A stretch of DNA of 64,000 nt from Chthonomonas sp035294165 (GCF_035294165.1 NZ_DATGLN010000224.1:10005-74004), one strand, 5' to 3'. Counted from the stretch's first letter, positions 34,852 to 44,000 are shown. Translations and numbers: made by a program. Notes: a model not told the origin generated them from the letters alone.

Positions 34852-34962
34852 AGGTGAGCGTCTCCTGCGATGAATTTACCTGGTTCGAGTTTCTGAACGT
34901 GGTGCCGAACCCCATGACGGGCCCCTGTATAGGCGCCCGTTAAGAAGCTATAGTCTTCCCAA

Positions 34963-34980
34963 ATTATCGGCATTATCGGC
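34963..34980 (-). repeat. Perfect 9-base tandem repeat GCCGATAAT x2 upstream of flhG
   Basis: On the minus strand GCCGATAAT occurs twice in direct succession, about 115 bases before the flhG ATG. GCCGATAA is the known -10 consensus of FliA (sigma-28) promoters. No TAAA-type -35 stands at the usual distance from either copy, so I record it as a repeat with possible regulatory meaning only. Confidence 0.5.
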
Positions 34981-35040
34981 GCGGAAATGTAGGATCAAGA
35001 GAGCTTTTTTAGGGCACTGTCCAGAGGACTTCGCTTTGAC

Positions 35041-35070
35041 TTGACAGAGCCAGCTAATACGAAACATAAT
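35041..35070 (+). promoter_or_regulatory. Candidate promoter of the DUF6785 gene
   Basis: TTGACA (35041-35046), an 18-base spacer and CATAAT (35065-35070) point toward the gene at 35146. The -35 is perfect and the -10 has five of six consensus bases. Confidence 0.7.
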
Positions 35071-35145
35071 GAGCACGGCTCAAGACCATACCTTTGGTTG
35101 CTGCTTCGGCCCCTAACATAGAACTCGGCTCTCCTGGAGGAATGT

Positions 35146-37179
35146 ATGGCGGTTTCGCCAAGCAATCGTTCGCAATCCATAGAGACATCCACGCGCAGTG
35201 CCCTTAGCTTGAAAGCGCTTCTCATCGGGCTTGTGTGTGTGGGGATTACCTGTGTGCTTGTTTGCTATGCCGAGCTCGTCGTCGGGAAAATTCAGATCGG
35301 CTACCTGCAACTTCCCCCCGTCGTAGTGGGCATGTTAGCCCTGATTTTAGGCCTACAGGCCGTTCTCCGCAAATTTTCGGAGCGTCTCGGCTTAGCACAA
35401 CATGAACTCTATACCATCTATGTCATGATGTTGCTGGCCTCCATGGTTTCCTCGCGCGGCCTTATGGAAAAGCTTATTCCTCTGCTTGTGGTGCCAAACT
35501 ACTTTGCTTCTCCCACAAACGGGTGGGCGAACATGTTTTTTAAATGGATTCCGAAATGGGCGGTGCCGTGGGATCCGAAGGGCCCTCCAAAACAGTTTGT
35601 TGCCGCCCGTTTCTTCGATGGCCTGCGCCCCGGAGAGCACATTCCTTGGGCGCTTTGGGCCGTTCCGCTGGTGGCCTGGGGAGTATTCGTAGGCCTGCTT
35701 TTTACCGCCTTCCTTTGTCTCGCTGCCCTCCTAAGGCGCCAATGGACCGATAACGAGCGTCTCACCTTCCCACTGGCGCAACTTCCCTTAGAGATGATTC
35801 GGGGGGAAAATATCACTATAGGGGGTAGTACTCAACCGAGTTTCCTGAAAAACCGCCTTATGTGGCTGGGCTTCGCCATCCCTGCTTTCGTGTTCGGCCT
35901 AAAAGGACTGCATCAATACGCCCCCGCTGTACCCGATATCACCACCGATATCGATCTCAACAGCCTGCTCTTTTCTCAGCCGCCTTACAACAGCGCCATC
36001 GGCTTTTTTCACGTCTACATCTCGTTCATGGCCATCGGCTTTTTCTACCTCTTGCCCTCCGACCTGCTCTTTTCCCTCTGGTTCTTTTTTCTGCTAACCC
36101 GACTGGAGGACGTTCTCGGTGCCCGCTTCGGCTATCAGTTCCCCACCATGCCCATGTACGGCTGCAAAACCTACCAAGGCTACCAGTTTATAGGATGTTA
36201 TCTCACCCTCGTAGGCTATATGATCTACACGGCACGCCCCTATCTTCGAGCCATCTGGGGCGCCTTGTGGGCCTGGAAGCGGCCCGCCCGTCTGCCGGGC
36301 GAAGAGAATGAACTGTTGCCTAACCGCTTTGCTACATTCGGCCTCGTGGGCAGCGTGTTGCTGCTTGCACTATGGCTGCACCTGCTGGGAATGAGCTATT
36401 GGCTCGCTCTTTTTGAGCTGGGAGTAGGCATATTCGTTATCGCCCTCGTCATGGCGCGTAGCACCTCTGAGGCCGGCATGTTGATGACCGAAACCTGCTT
36501 TCGTCCCACCGACATCTACCGAATGGTAGGCGACCTACGCAACTTAGGCCCGGCTAATCTCACCTCCCTCGCCTTCCTCGATGCCGTTATGCTGCGTGAC
36601 CAACGCGGCCTGATTCTCACCGGTTTTCTCGACTCGATGAAGCTTGCCGATGGTTTATATGTGCGCCGCCGAACTCTTGTACCGGTTTTCGTGCTTGCGT
36701 TTGTCACAGCGCTGCTCGTCTCCGGCTACTACAGCATCCATCTGCCTTATACCTATGGTGCTGTGCAGATGTATAGCTATGTATATCAGGGTAATCCGGT
36801 TTGGGCTTTTACCGACGCCGCCTCTACCATGAACCATACCAATCCCAACATTCAGTTCTTCGACATACTTAACTTTGGGATAGGAATCTTGGTAACGGTG
36901 CTGATCGTAGCGTTGCGCAGCCGTCTACCTTGGTTTCCCTTTCATCCCCTTGGCTACGCGCTCTCCGGCAGTTGGACGATGATGGTGTTCTGGTTTCCGT
37001 GTCTTGTGGCGTGGGTTTTAAAATCGCTTATCATTCGCTATGGAGGCATGAAACTCTACGCACGCCTGCGCCCTCTTTTTCTGGGGGCCGTGTTGGGCGA
37101 GTTCATTATGGCCATCCTCTTCACCGCACCGGCCATCTTCAACCGCTTTACACCCACTCCCACCTTCCCCTGGCCGTAG
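35146..37179 (+). CDS. Polytopic membrane protein of the DUF6785 type
   Basis: This 677-residue protein has roughly 13-14 hydrophobic segments spread over the whole length, a short polar N-terminus and no soluble domain. It resembles the DUF6785/DUF6784 membrane proteins known mainly from Armatimonadota and Planctomycetota, which look distantly like oligopeptide-type transporters; the substrate is unknown. A middle stretch (RSTSEAGMLMTETCFRPTDI, about 425-445) is polar within the membrane part and may be functional. GGAGGA directly upstream of ATG 35146 sets the start. It is a single gene with its own promoter, convergent with the PII gene (4 bases between ends). Confidence 0.75.
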   Translation: MAVSPSNRSQSIETSTRSALSLKALLIGLVCVGITCVLVCYAELVVGKIQIGYLQLPPVVVGMLALILGLQAVLRKFSERLGLAQHELYTIYVMMLLASMVSSRGLMEKLIPLLVVPNYFASPTNGWANMFFKWIPKWAVPWDPKGPPKQFVAARFFDGLRPGEHIPWALWAVPLVAWGVFVGLLFTAFLCLAALLRRQWTDNERLTFPLAQLPLEMIRGENITIGGSTQPSFLKNRLMWLGFAIPAFVFGLKGLHQYAPAVPDITTDIDLNSLLFSQPPYNSAIGFFHVYISFMAIGFFYLLPSDLLFSLWFFFLLTRLEDVLGARFGYQFPTMPMYGCKTYQGYQFIGCYLTLVGYMIYTARPYLRAIWGALWAWKRPARLPGEENELLPNRFATFGLVGSVLLLALWLHLLGMSYWLALFELGVGIFVIALVMARSTSEAGMLMTETCFRPTDIYRMVGDLRNLGPANLTSLAFLDAVMLRDQRGLILTGFLDSMKLADGLYVRRRTLVPVFVLAFVTALLVSGYYSIHLPYTYGAVQMYSYVYQGNPVWAFTDAASTMNHTNPNIQFFDILNFGIGILVTVLIVALRSRLPWFPFHPLGYALSGSWTMMVFWFPCLVAWVLKSLIIRYGGMKLYARLRPLFLGAVLGEFIMAILFTAPAIFNRFTPTPTFPWP

Positions 37180-37183
37180 TGAA

Positions 37184-37522
37184 TCAGATGGCCTCTTCGC
37201 CCCGCTCTTCTGTGCGAATACGCACCGCATCGTCGGCCGGCAGAATAAAAATTTTGCCATCTCCCGGCTCACCCGTACGGGCGTGACGCAAGATGGTCTC
37301 CACAATCGTTTCGACCTCCTCATCACGGGCAACGATCTCCAGCTTCACCTTAATGGGCAAAGGGATGGCGTATTCCGCGCCCCTATAGCTCTCACGGTGC
37401 CCCTGTTGCCGTCCGCTCCCGCGCACATCCTGCACCGACATGCCCGTAACCCCAATCTCGCCTAGTGCGATCTTCACCGCATCCAACCGACTAGGGCGAA
37501 TAATGGCCTCTATTCTCTTCAA
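37184..37522 (-). CDS. glnB: Nitrogen regulatory protein PII
   Basis: PII is a trimeric sensor of 2-oxoglutarate and ATP/ADP that binds target proteins through its T-loop. From TTG 37522 the protein is MKRIEAIIRP... and exactly 112 residues, the family norm. The T-loop (37-55) has Tyr51 in YRGAEY, the uridylylation site in enterics, and TGEPGDGKIF (83-92) is the nucleotide site. GGAGG precedes the TTG, and TTGA overlaps the transglutaminase stop, so the two are coupled. No amtB, glnA or glnD is nearby, which is unusual for PII. Confidence 0.93.
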   Translation of the reverse strand: MKRIEAIIRPSRLDAVKIALGEIGVTGMSVQDVRGSGRQQGHRESYRGAEYAIPLPIKVKLEIVARDEEVETIVETILRHARTGEPGDGKIFILPADDAVRIRTEERGEEAI

Positions 37523-38406
37523 CTCTCCTCCTCCAACCACACCCGCACGCTCGTCTCCATCTGATGATCGGCCGGCCCATGATACACTCCGCGTATCGGT
37601 GAAACATCGTAATAGTCTCTACCATGATGCACCTTAATGTAATGCCCGTTCACCACCAGGTTGTTGGTTGGGTCGAACCCATGCCAAGCTCCATCGGGCA
37701 GAAGGCATTCCACCCAAGCGTGCATAGCATCGCCGCCGATGAGATGTTTCTCTTCTGACCACCCGCTCTCTTTCGTTCCACTTCCGGTATAGATATAGCC
37801 GCTCACATAGCGCGAGGGAATGCGCTGCCGACGACATATGGCCAACATGAGGTGAGCAAAGTCTTGGCAGACGCCGCGCTTCTGTTGCAGCACCTGTTGA
37901 ATAGGGGTATCAACACGTGTAGAGCCGGGCGCATACTCTAACACCCGATGCAACAGGCGGATGAGGGCGATAAGAAAGGTGGCCGTTGCCGGCCCGCCGG
38001 CCTGTCGTCTGGCAAGCTGTGCAATGCGATCGGTCTCCGGCGTCAAAGGAACTAATGGAGTTGGTGACAGATAGTCATAAAAACGCTGCCGTACCCCCTC
38101 GCGGGCATAGAACTCGCTGTCATCCTCGTGCATCTGAAGCCCTACAAAAGGGTCTTGAATATGTGTAGTAACTTCTGAATAAGCCCGAATGGTCAGCGCG
38201 TTATGTGGGGCACGGATGTTGAAATGGTGCACCGTACCGCTTGGCAGCTCGTAGCTAAAAATGCGCGCTTTAGGCTCTATGTCAAGCTCGAAGGTCCGAC
38301 AGGTCTGATTGTTATCGCTCACGGGCATCAACCGAAGCTCGTTATAACTATCTCTCACCGCCGCCGGATAGGCATAGCGCGTAGTATGACGTACACACAG
38401 TTGCAT
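37519..38406 (-). CDS. Transglutaminase-like cysteine protease-fold protein
   Basis: An N-terminal Bact_transglu_N beta domain (about 1-90) precedes a transglutaminase core with the catalytic triad Cys180 (RGVCQDFAHL), His229 (DAMHAWVE) and Asp245 (GFDPTNN). In bacteria this pair of domains is regularly encoded beside circularly permuted ATP-grasp and alpha-E proteins and is predicted to cleave or modify peptides made by them. No signal peptide is seen, so it is cytoplasmic. About 100 bases separate it from the alpha-E gene upstream; its stop overlaps the PII start. Confidence 0.92.
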   Translation of the reverse strand: MQLCVRHTTRYAYPAAVRDSYNELRLMPVSDNNQTCRTFELDIEPKARIFSYELPSGTVHHFNIRAPHNALTIRAYSEVTTHIQDPFVGLQMHEDDSEFYAREGVRQRFYDYLSPTPLVPLTPETDRIAQLARRQAGGPATATFLIALIRLLHRVLEYAPGSTRVDTPIQQVLQQKRGVCQDFAHLMLAICRRQRIPSRYVSGYIYTGSGTKESGWSEEKHLIGGDAMHAWVECLLPDGAWHGFDPTNNLVVNGHYIKVHHGRDYYDVSPIRGVYHGPADHQMETSVRVWLEEES

Positions 38407-38505
38407 AATTTTCTAAAAGGCTTTGATTAGGCGGATATCTCGCCGTAAAGTCTGCTTTCCCTTAAGTGTCTCATCTCACTTCTCAGTAGGCTCTCCTTTC
38501 CCGTC

Positions 38506-39462
38506 CTAATACGCAAGATACTGCATAGAAATCGCCTCACCTATCTCGGCACATCGGCGCTGCACATCGTTCAAAAAGGAATGAAGTCCGGCCGCCACGA
38601 TCTCTTTAGCGCGACTATAGGTGAGATCGGCAAGGAGGCGCCCTACACGCAGCTCGGCTTCATTGCGCGGCTCGGCTTGTGGGTTCCCACCAATGCGGCG
38701 CAAACATCCCTCCACACGCGCGATGCCATGACGTACCGAGGCGGGGAAACGGATGTCGAACACGAGAAAATCCACCACCCCTTCCGGGCGAATGCCCTCC
38801 TGGTGCACCTTTCGGTACATCTCAAAAGCGCTTACCGACTTCAGCACGGCGATCCATTGATGGATATCGAGCGTCACTTCTAGTGTCGGCGAGCGATCTC
38901 CAAGTAACTCCTTGTACTTTATATCGAGCAGCCGCGGTGTTTGGGAGGCACGTTCTAAAAAACGCCCCGCATCAAGCCAATCACGCGCTTCATCCATTAG
39001 CATCGTCCGGTTTAAAATGCCCTGAAAGAGGTGCGAGGCATCCTTCACCATCTGAAAGAAGACGTGAGGCGAGTCGGCCAGCAGTTTCTCCACATTCCAT
39101 TCGCGCATTCTAAGATAGGCGGCGTTAAGGCTCTCCCACATCTCGGAGGAGAGCTGTTCGCGTACCACGCGCGCACTGTGGCGTGCCCGCTCCCAACAGG
39201 AAAGGATGGAGTTGGGATTCTCCACATCGAAAGCGAAAAAGTGCAGCACGTCGCGGTCGTGCTGCCCGGTATATCGGGCTGCGTAGGCCTCTGTGCTGCC
39301 GGCAATGGCCAGCAGGGTCTCCCAATGCAGCGTCTCAGCCTGTGTTGGCGAACTCATCTCTAGAGCGGTAGAATAGTGCACATCCACCATGCGTGCCGTG
39401 GCCTCTGCACGTTCTACATAGCGTCCTATCCAAAAGCAGGCATCCGCCTCTCGACACAACAT
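38506..39462 (-). CDS. Alpha-E domain protein (DUF403)
   Basis: This all-helical protein starts MLCREADACFWIGRYVERAEATARMVDVH, the diagnostic alpha-E N-terminus (quoted here only to residue 20 in meaning: ACFWIGRYVERAEATAR is the key block). The C-terminal LTYSRAKEIVAAGLHSFLN is also typical. Its biochemical role is unknown; it always travels with the ATP-grasp and transglutaminase proteins. ATG 39462 is chosen because it lies two bases after the ATP-grasp stop and has GGAGG upstream; a longer frame reaches back to 39501. Confidence 0.9.
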   Translation of the reverse strand: MLCREADACFWIGRYVERAEATARMVDVHYSTALEMSSPTQAETLHWETLLAIAGSTEAYAARYTGQHDRDVLHFFAFDVENPNSILSCWERARHSARVVREQLSSEMWESLNAAYLRMREWNVEKLLADSPHVFFQMVKDASHLFQGILNRTMLMDEARDWLDAGRFLERASQTPRLLDIKYKELLGDRSPTLEVTLDIHQWIAVLKSVSAFEMYRKVHQEGIRPEGVVDFLVFDIRFPASVRHGIARVEGCLRRIGGNPQAEPRNEAELRVGRLLADLTYSRAKEIVAAGLHSFLNDVQRRCAEIGEAISMQYLAY

Positions 39463-39464
39463 CG

Positions 39465-41012
39465 TCACTGCGCCTCCCCGCCCCGTTTTGGTGAAGACCA
39501 CGCTCGCTGCCGTTGGCCTAAAAATGCCGGCCTGCCTAAATCCTCCACCGGAGGCCTCTCTCCTCGATGTTCACCGGCTAAAACCCACGTATCCTTACTG
39601 CCTCCGCCTTGCGAGCTGTTGACCACGAACGAGCCTTTACGCAATGCCACCCGGGTGAGGCCTCCCGGAATCACGGTAACGCCTTTACGGCCATAGAGAA
39701 TATAAGGCCGCAAGTCCACATGCCGCCCCTCGAAATGGTCATCAATAAAGGTAGGCACACTTGAAAAACGCACCAGAGGCTGGGCAATGTAGTTACGCGG
39801 GTTCGCCTCTATCTTGCGTGCAAACTCCTCTCGCTCCTGCGCAGTCGCCTGCGGGCCGATCAGCATGCCGTAGCCGCCCGACTCGTTGGCCGCTTTGACG
39901 ACGAGCGTGTCTAAATGCGCCAGGATATGTTTCCGCTGTAGGTCTTCATAGGCCACATAGGTCTCGACGTTAGGAAGAATCGGGTCTTCCTGCAGATAGT
40001 AGCGAATGATGCGCGGCACGTAAGCATAGATCACCTTGTCGTCGGCAACACCGGTGCCTATCGAGTTTGCCAAAGCCACATTACCCGCGCGATGAGCATT
40101 TACCAGGCCGGGAACACCAAGCAACGAATCCGGTCGGAAAACCAACGGGTCAAGGAAGTCGTCATCCACACGCCGATAGATCACATCCACCCGCTGTGGC
40201 CCGCGCGTGGTTTTCATAAACACACAGTTATCTTCCACAAAAAGGTCTCGCCCTTCCACCAACGCGATCCCTAGCTGCTGCGCAAGGAAAGCATGTTCAA
40301 AGTAGGCGCTGTTGTAAGGGCCTGGGGTCAGAAGAACCACACACGGGTTCTCCTTGCATTCTGCGGGGGCGAGTTCCCTAAGGTTTTCAAGCAGTTGGGT
40401 AGTGTAGTGGTCTATGGAGCGCACGGCATAATCCTGAAAAAGCTGGGGGAACACCCTAGTCAGCGTGGTTCGGTTCTGCAAAACGTAGGAGACACCCGAC
40501 GGACAACGAAGATTGTCTTCAAGTACAAGATAGCGCCCATCGGCATCGCGAAGGATATCCGTACCGCAGATATGTACGTAGATGCCCCCCGGCGGGTTAG
40601 CTCCTAAAAACTCCCTGCGAAAAAAGGTGGCACTCAGCACTAACTCCCAAGGCACCACATGATCATGCAGGATTTTTTGATCGTGATATACATCCTGCAA
40701 AAAGAGGTTGAGCGCCACGATGCGTTGAGTCAGCCCTTTTTCAAGTACCGCCCATTCCTGAGAGGGGATGATTCGCGGGATTAGGTCGAGCGGGAAAGGC
40801 CGTTCGCAACCGCTCTCATCGCCGTAGACAGTAAAGGTAATCCCCTGCTCCATAAAAATGCGCTCGGCCAGGCGACACCTACGCCGATACTCCTCTAAAG
40901 ACATTTGGGAAAGACGCAAAAAGAGCTGCCGATAGTGAGAGCGCGGATGTCCATCCGGCTCAAACATCTCGTCATAACCTTCTTCAATTGTGTAGCCATC
41001 AAAGAGCGACAT
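39465..41012 (-). CDS. Circularly permuted type 2 ATP-grasp protein (DUF404/DUF407)
   Basis: This family is predicted to be an ATP-dependent peptide or amide ligase with its ATP-grasp domains rearranged. Motifs include YDEMFEPDG near the N-terminus, YVHICGTDILRDADG, YLVLEDNLRCPSGVSYVLQNR, VDVIYRRVDDDFLDPL and VKAANESGGYGMLIGP, then HVDLRPYILYG and SSQGGGSKDTWVL at the end. The Asn/Glu/Arg residues of the nucleotide site appear intact. ATG 41012 (GAGGAG upstream) gives the normal N-terminus; a TTG at 41060 would add 16 residues. First gene of the four-gene cluster that ends with PII. The product of the pathway is not known. Confidence 0.93.
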   Translation of the reverse strand: MSLFDGYTIEEGYDEMFEPDGHPRSHYRQLFLRLSQMSLEEYRRRCRLAERIFMEQGITFTVYGDESGCERPFPLDLIPRIIPSQEWAVLEKGLTQRIVALNLFLQDVYHDQKILHDHVVPWELVLSATFFRREFLGANPPGGIYVHICGTDILRDADGRYLVLEDNLRCPSGVSYVLQNRTTLTRVFPQLFQDYAVRSIDHYTTQLLENLRELAPAECKENPCVVLLTPGPYNSAYFEHAFLAQQLGIALVEGRDLFVEDNCVFMKTTRGPQRVDVIYRRVDDDFLDPLVFRPDSLLGVPGLVNAHRAGNVALANSIGTGVADDKVIYAYVPRIIRYYLQEDPILPNVETYVAYEDLQRKHILAHLDTLVVKAANESGGYGMLIGPQATAQEREEFARKIEANPRNYIAQPLVRFSSVPTFIDDHFEGRHVDLRPYILYGRKGVTVIPGGLTRVALRKGSFVVNSSQGGGSKDTWVLAGEHRGERPPVEDLGRPAFLGQRQRAWSSPKRGGEAQ

Positions 41013-41299
41013 AGGACCGAAAATCTCCTCAACATACGTCGGCCCGTCGTTGCGCCGCAAAGTTCCGATATACAGATGAGTGACGCGCCCAAACCTTCTC
41101 TTCTACTACCAAGAGAGGGCAGAAACTAGACATCATTTTACCCTTTACCCTCGAACTTCCTGCTTCTGTTGCAGGAAGACACCGCTCTACAAAAGTCTTC
41201 ATTGGATGATCTCCACGCCCACGAAAGGTGCTTTCCGCATACAATTCTCACATGGTGAGGAAGCAATCTGTCTATGCGCAAAAAATTGTCTATAAATCG
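41013..41299. other. Intergenic leader region between the ATP-grasp cluster and the outer-membrane gene
   Basis: This stretch holds the presumed promoter of the ATP-grasp cluster, which I could not pin down. At 41156-41178 there is an 8-base inverted repeat (CTTCCTGC / GCAGGAAG, loop of 7), which could be an operator or an attenuator stem; it lacks a T-tract on either side. Confidence 0.4.
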
Positions 41300-41328
41300 T
41301 TGACACTCCGTTATAACTGTGTTACAAT
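41300..41328 (+). promoter_or_regulatory. Sigma-70-type promoter of the outer-membrane protein gene
   Basis: A perfect TTGACA (41300-41305), a 17-base spacer and TACAAT (41323-41328) lie about 115 bases before the ATG at 41445, leaving a leader of roughly 110 bases. Confidence 0.85.
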
Positions 41329-41444
41329 GGAATAGGCGGCGGTGCTCCCACGCGGTTCAAACTCGATAACGCCTTGTGCCCGTGGAAGTAACCCGTCTTC
41401 TAAGCGAATCTATTCCCAAATAAACTCACATCAGGAGAGACTCT

Positions 41445-42728
41445 ATGCGTTTTTTTCGTCAAAAGATGTTTGTACTGCTCTGTACCGTAGTTGTCGCTAA
41501 TTTTTTTGTAATAAACGCTTCTTCGCAAACGGTAGTGCCATCGAATGGACACGGATTCTCCTTTAGCCCTGAATGGCGCATCCGCAACGATGAAAGCAAC
41601 AGCGCTATCGTCAGTACCGGCAACACTGCCTACAACCAAGAGTGGATCAGCCGCCTTCGCCTCGGTTTCGGATGGAGCGACCCATCCGGTCTTACCCTCT
41701 TTCTTCAACCGCAATATAGTTGGGGCAATACTACAAACAGCGGCCATATCGCCGTTGTCAACGACTTCGACGTCTTTCAAGGCTACGCTCAGGGCGGCAA
41801 AGGCCGCTATCAATGGAGATTAGGACGCCAAGTGCTGGCCTTTGGTGATGGCCGCCTCATCGCCTCCCCAGAATGGAATAACTACGGACGCACCTTCGAC
41901 GCCGCTCGGTTCACCTTTAAAAGCACACGCCAGACCACCGACCTCTTCTTCGGCAAAACCGGTTTTGCTAATGGCGTTACCACAGTGCCTACGCTCTACG
42001 GGGTCTATGGCGTGGAGAAGTTTCTACCCAAACTTAGCTCCGACCTCTACGTCCTGCTTAAAAACGATCGCGTTGCAGGGGCGAACCTCAGCGTTTTTAC
42101 TTTGGGCGCTCGACCGGTCATCGATCTGATTCCCCACACGCACATCACCATCGAGCCGGCATTTCAGTTCGGCCACTTCGGGGGCAAAGCCATTGGCGCG
42201 TGGGCTTACGCCGCTGTAGCCACCTACACTTTTCCCGGGCCTGCAGCCCTCCATTTCGTTGTAGAACACGACTTCGCCAGTGGTGGCAGTCCCACCGACC
42301 CAGCCCATTACGAAACGTTCGATCAACTCTTTCCCTCTACGCACGGCAAATCGGGCATTCTAGACTACATGGGCTGGCGCAACATGCGCCATTGGCATAT
42401 GGGCATGGGGTTTGCAGCTACGAAACGCCTTACCCTTTCGGTGGATGGCCACTTTCTCTCCCTCGCCGATGGCCGGGACTACTGGTACGGCGTGAACGGC
42501 GCACCGGTAAAAGGCAGCAATGGCAAACCTCTTTGGAGCCCCACCGGCGCAGCCGGCAGAGACATCGGTTCGGAAGTAGATATCGTTGCCGACTATCGGG
42601 TAAGCGCCTACCTCGGTCTCTCTATCGGCTACAGCCACTTCTGGCCAGGGCACTACATCAAAACGCTTGATCCAACGCAGTCTCATGAAGTCAACTGGTT
42701 CTACGTGCAGCCCACCTACCGTTTCTAA
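41445..42728 (+). CDS. Outer-membrane beta-barrel protein, alginate-export-like
   Basis: A signal peptide (residues 1-28, with a hydrophobic core and ending ASSQT) is followed by a 400-residue barrel of alternating aromatic strands ending in Tyr-Arg-Phe, the normal C-terminal outer-membrane sorting pattern. The blocks YQWRLGRQVLAFGDGRL and EWNNYGRTFDAARFTF resemble the alginate_exp porin family. The substrate is unknown and no polysaccharide genes are adjacent. It is monocistronic, between a consensus promoter and a strong terminator, so probably well expressed. Its presence supports a diderm cell envelope. Confidence 0.85.
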   Translation: MRFFRQKMFVLLCTVVVANFFVINASSQTVVPSNGHGFSFSPEWRIRNDESNSAIVSTGNTAYNQEWISRLRLGFGWSDPSGLTLFLQPQYSWGNTTNSGHIAVVNDFDVFQGYAQGGKGRYQWRLGRQVLAFGDGRLIASPEWNNYGRTFDAARFTFKSTRQTTDLFFGKTGFANGVTTVPTLYGVYGVEKFLPKLSSDLYVLLKNDRVAGANLSVFTLGARPVIDLIPHTHITIEPAFQFGHFGGKAIGAWAYAAVATYTFPGPAALHFVVEHDFASGGSPTDPAHYETFDQLFPSTHGKSGILDYMGWRNMRHWHMGMGFAATKRLTLSVDGHFLSLADGRDYWYGVNGAPVKGSNGKPLWSPTGAAGRDIGSEVDIVADYRVSAYLGLSIGYSHFWPGHYIKTLDPTQSHEVNWFYVQPTYRF

Positions 42729-42743
42729 CAACCAGAGAAGCTC

Positions 42744-42787
42744 ACCCTCCTTGGCTCCCCCAAAGAAGCCAAGGAGGGTCTTTTTTT
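42744..42787 (+). terminator. Strong intrinsic terminator
   Basis: A perfect 13-base-pair stem (42744-42756 with 42767-42779, ACCCTCCTTGGCT and its complement), a 10-base loop and seven T residues (42781-42787) directly follow the outer-membrane gene. The T-tract touches the convergent methyltransferase stop codon. Confidence 0.95.
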
Positions 42788-43901
42788 ATTCCAGCCCGCT
42801 TTCAGCTCTGTAGCGTGCTCGTAATGCATCAATACTTATCAGTTCCCCATTTTCGTTTTCATAATGCCAATATTCCCATCCGTTACAGGCCGGCTTTCCC
42901 TCTGCAGCAGCGGCGATCTGGTGAATGGAGCCTTCTTTGTCGCCCCATTTCAACAGCGAATCGGCTTTTACATAGGCCACGATCTTTCTATCTTGGGAAT
43001 AAAGCGACGTTCCCACCGAAAGGTACCCCGCCTCCACAAGCTGCCCAAAGGCCACCCGCGGCGCAGCGCGTTTTGAAGGGGTTATCAGCAACTCCCGATC
43101 GTCGCAGGCGGGCGTGTTCGTTAAGCGCTCCCATGCCAGTCTCACATACTCTGGGTCACGCTCAATGCCTATAAAGTGACGTCCCAGACGCTTCGCAACA
43201 ACCCCCGTTGTGCCGGTGCCGAAAAACGGGTCTAGCACAACATCCCCTGGCCTGCTCGATGCCAAGATCACTCGGTAGAGCAACGCCTGGGGCTTTTGTG
43301 TCGAGTGCGCCTTCTTTCCCTCCGTTCGCAACCGCTCGGCGCCGGTACATAGGGGCAGATGCCATACATTCTGCATCTGCTTGCCTTCATTCAGATTCTT
43401 CATGGCCTGGTACTGAAACGTATAGCCGCGTGCTTCCCGCGATCTCTTAGCCCAAAGCAGTATTTCGGTCGCATTCTGAAACCTTGCGCCCCGGAAATTC
43501 GGCATCGGGTTCGTTTTGTGCCAAATAACATCGTTCAAAATCCAAAAGCCTAAATCCATCATGATCTTGCCAACACGGTAGATGTTATGATAGGAACCGA
43601 TCACCCAAAGGGTGCCCGTCTCTTTCAGTACCCTCCTACACGCACTTAACCATTGTGTTGTGAAGGCATCGTAATCATCAAAGTTGGCAAATCTGTCCCA
43701 CTCGTCGTTAACCCCGGCAACCGGTGTCTGATTGGGGCGCCAAAGCTCCTGCCGCAGCTGAAGGTTATAAGGCGGATCGGCGAAGATAAGGTCTATGGAA
43801 TGAGGGGGCAATTTCGGTAGAACTTCCAAGCAGTCGCCTAAGAGAACCTGATTAAGGGGCAAGTCGGCAGAGATAGTCTCTTCCCGCTTAACAGATGACA
43901 T
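42786..43901 (-). CDS. CcrM-like adenine DNA methyltransferase with RAMA domain
   Basis: This is a beta-class N6-adenine methyltransferase: DPPY (42-45) comes before the SAM motif DPFFGTGTTG (224-233). The C-terminal 105 residues (GYLSVGTSLYSQD..., GSIHQIAAAAEGKPACNGWEYWHYE, ISIDALRARYR) match the C-terminal domain of CcrM, which recognises GANTC. GANTC specificity here is inferred. No restriction endonuclease is adjacent, so it is an orphan. ATG 43901 is chosen (AAGGAG at 6 bases); an ATG two codons earlier abuts that site. It is divergent from the radical SAM gene, and two GANTC sites lie between them. Confidence 0.9.
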   Translation of the reverse strand: MSSVKREETISADLPLNQVLLGDCLEVLPKLPPHSIDLIFADPPYNLQLRQELWRPNQTPVAGVNDEWDRFANFDDYDAFTTQWLSACRRVLKETGTLWVIGSYHNIYRVGKIMMDLGFWILNDVIWHKTNPMPNFRGARFQNATEILLWAKRSREARGYTFQYQAMKNLNEGKQMQNVWHLPLCTGAERLRTEGKKAHSTQKPQALLYRVILASSRPGDVVLDPFFGTGTTGVVAKRLGRHFIGIERDPEYVRLAWERLTNTPACDDRELLITPSKRAAPRVAFGQLVEAGYLSVGTSLYSQDRKIVAYVKADSLLKWGDKEGSIHQIAAAAEGKPACNGWEYWHYENENGELISIDALRARYRAESGLE

Positions 43902-44000
43902 TCCCATCTCCTTGAATGCACAAAAAGTAGCCTAGAATGTTGCGATAGATTTCACGATGACCACACGCTTTCGAGCAATCCACCGCGCTTACACCTTTCT

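Noticed and set aside
34963..35020. Complete sigma-28 promoter for flhG
   Set aside because: The GCCGATAA cores are perfect but no TAAA-type -35 stands 14-16 bases upstream; kept only as a repeat and a finding.
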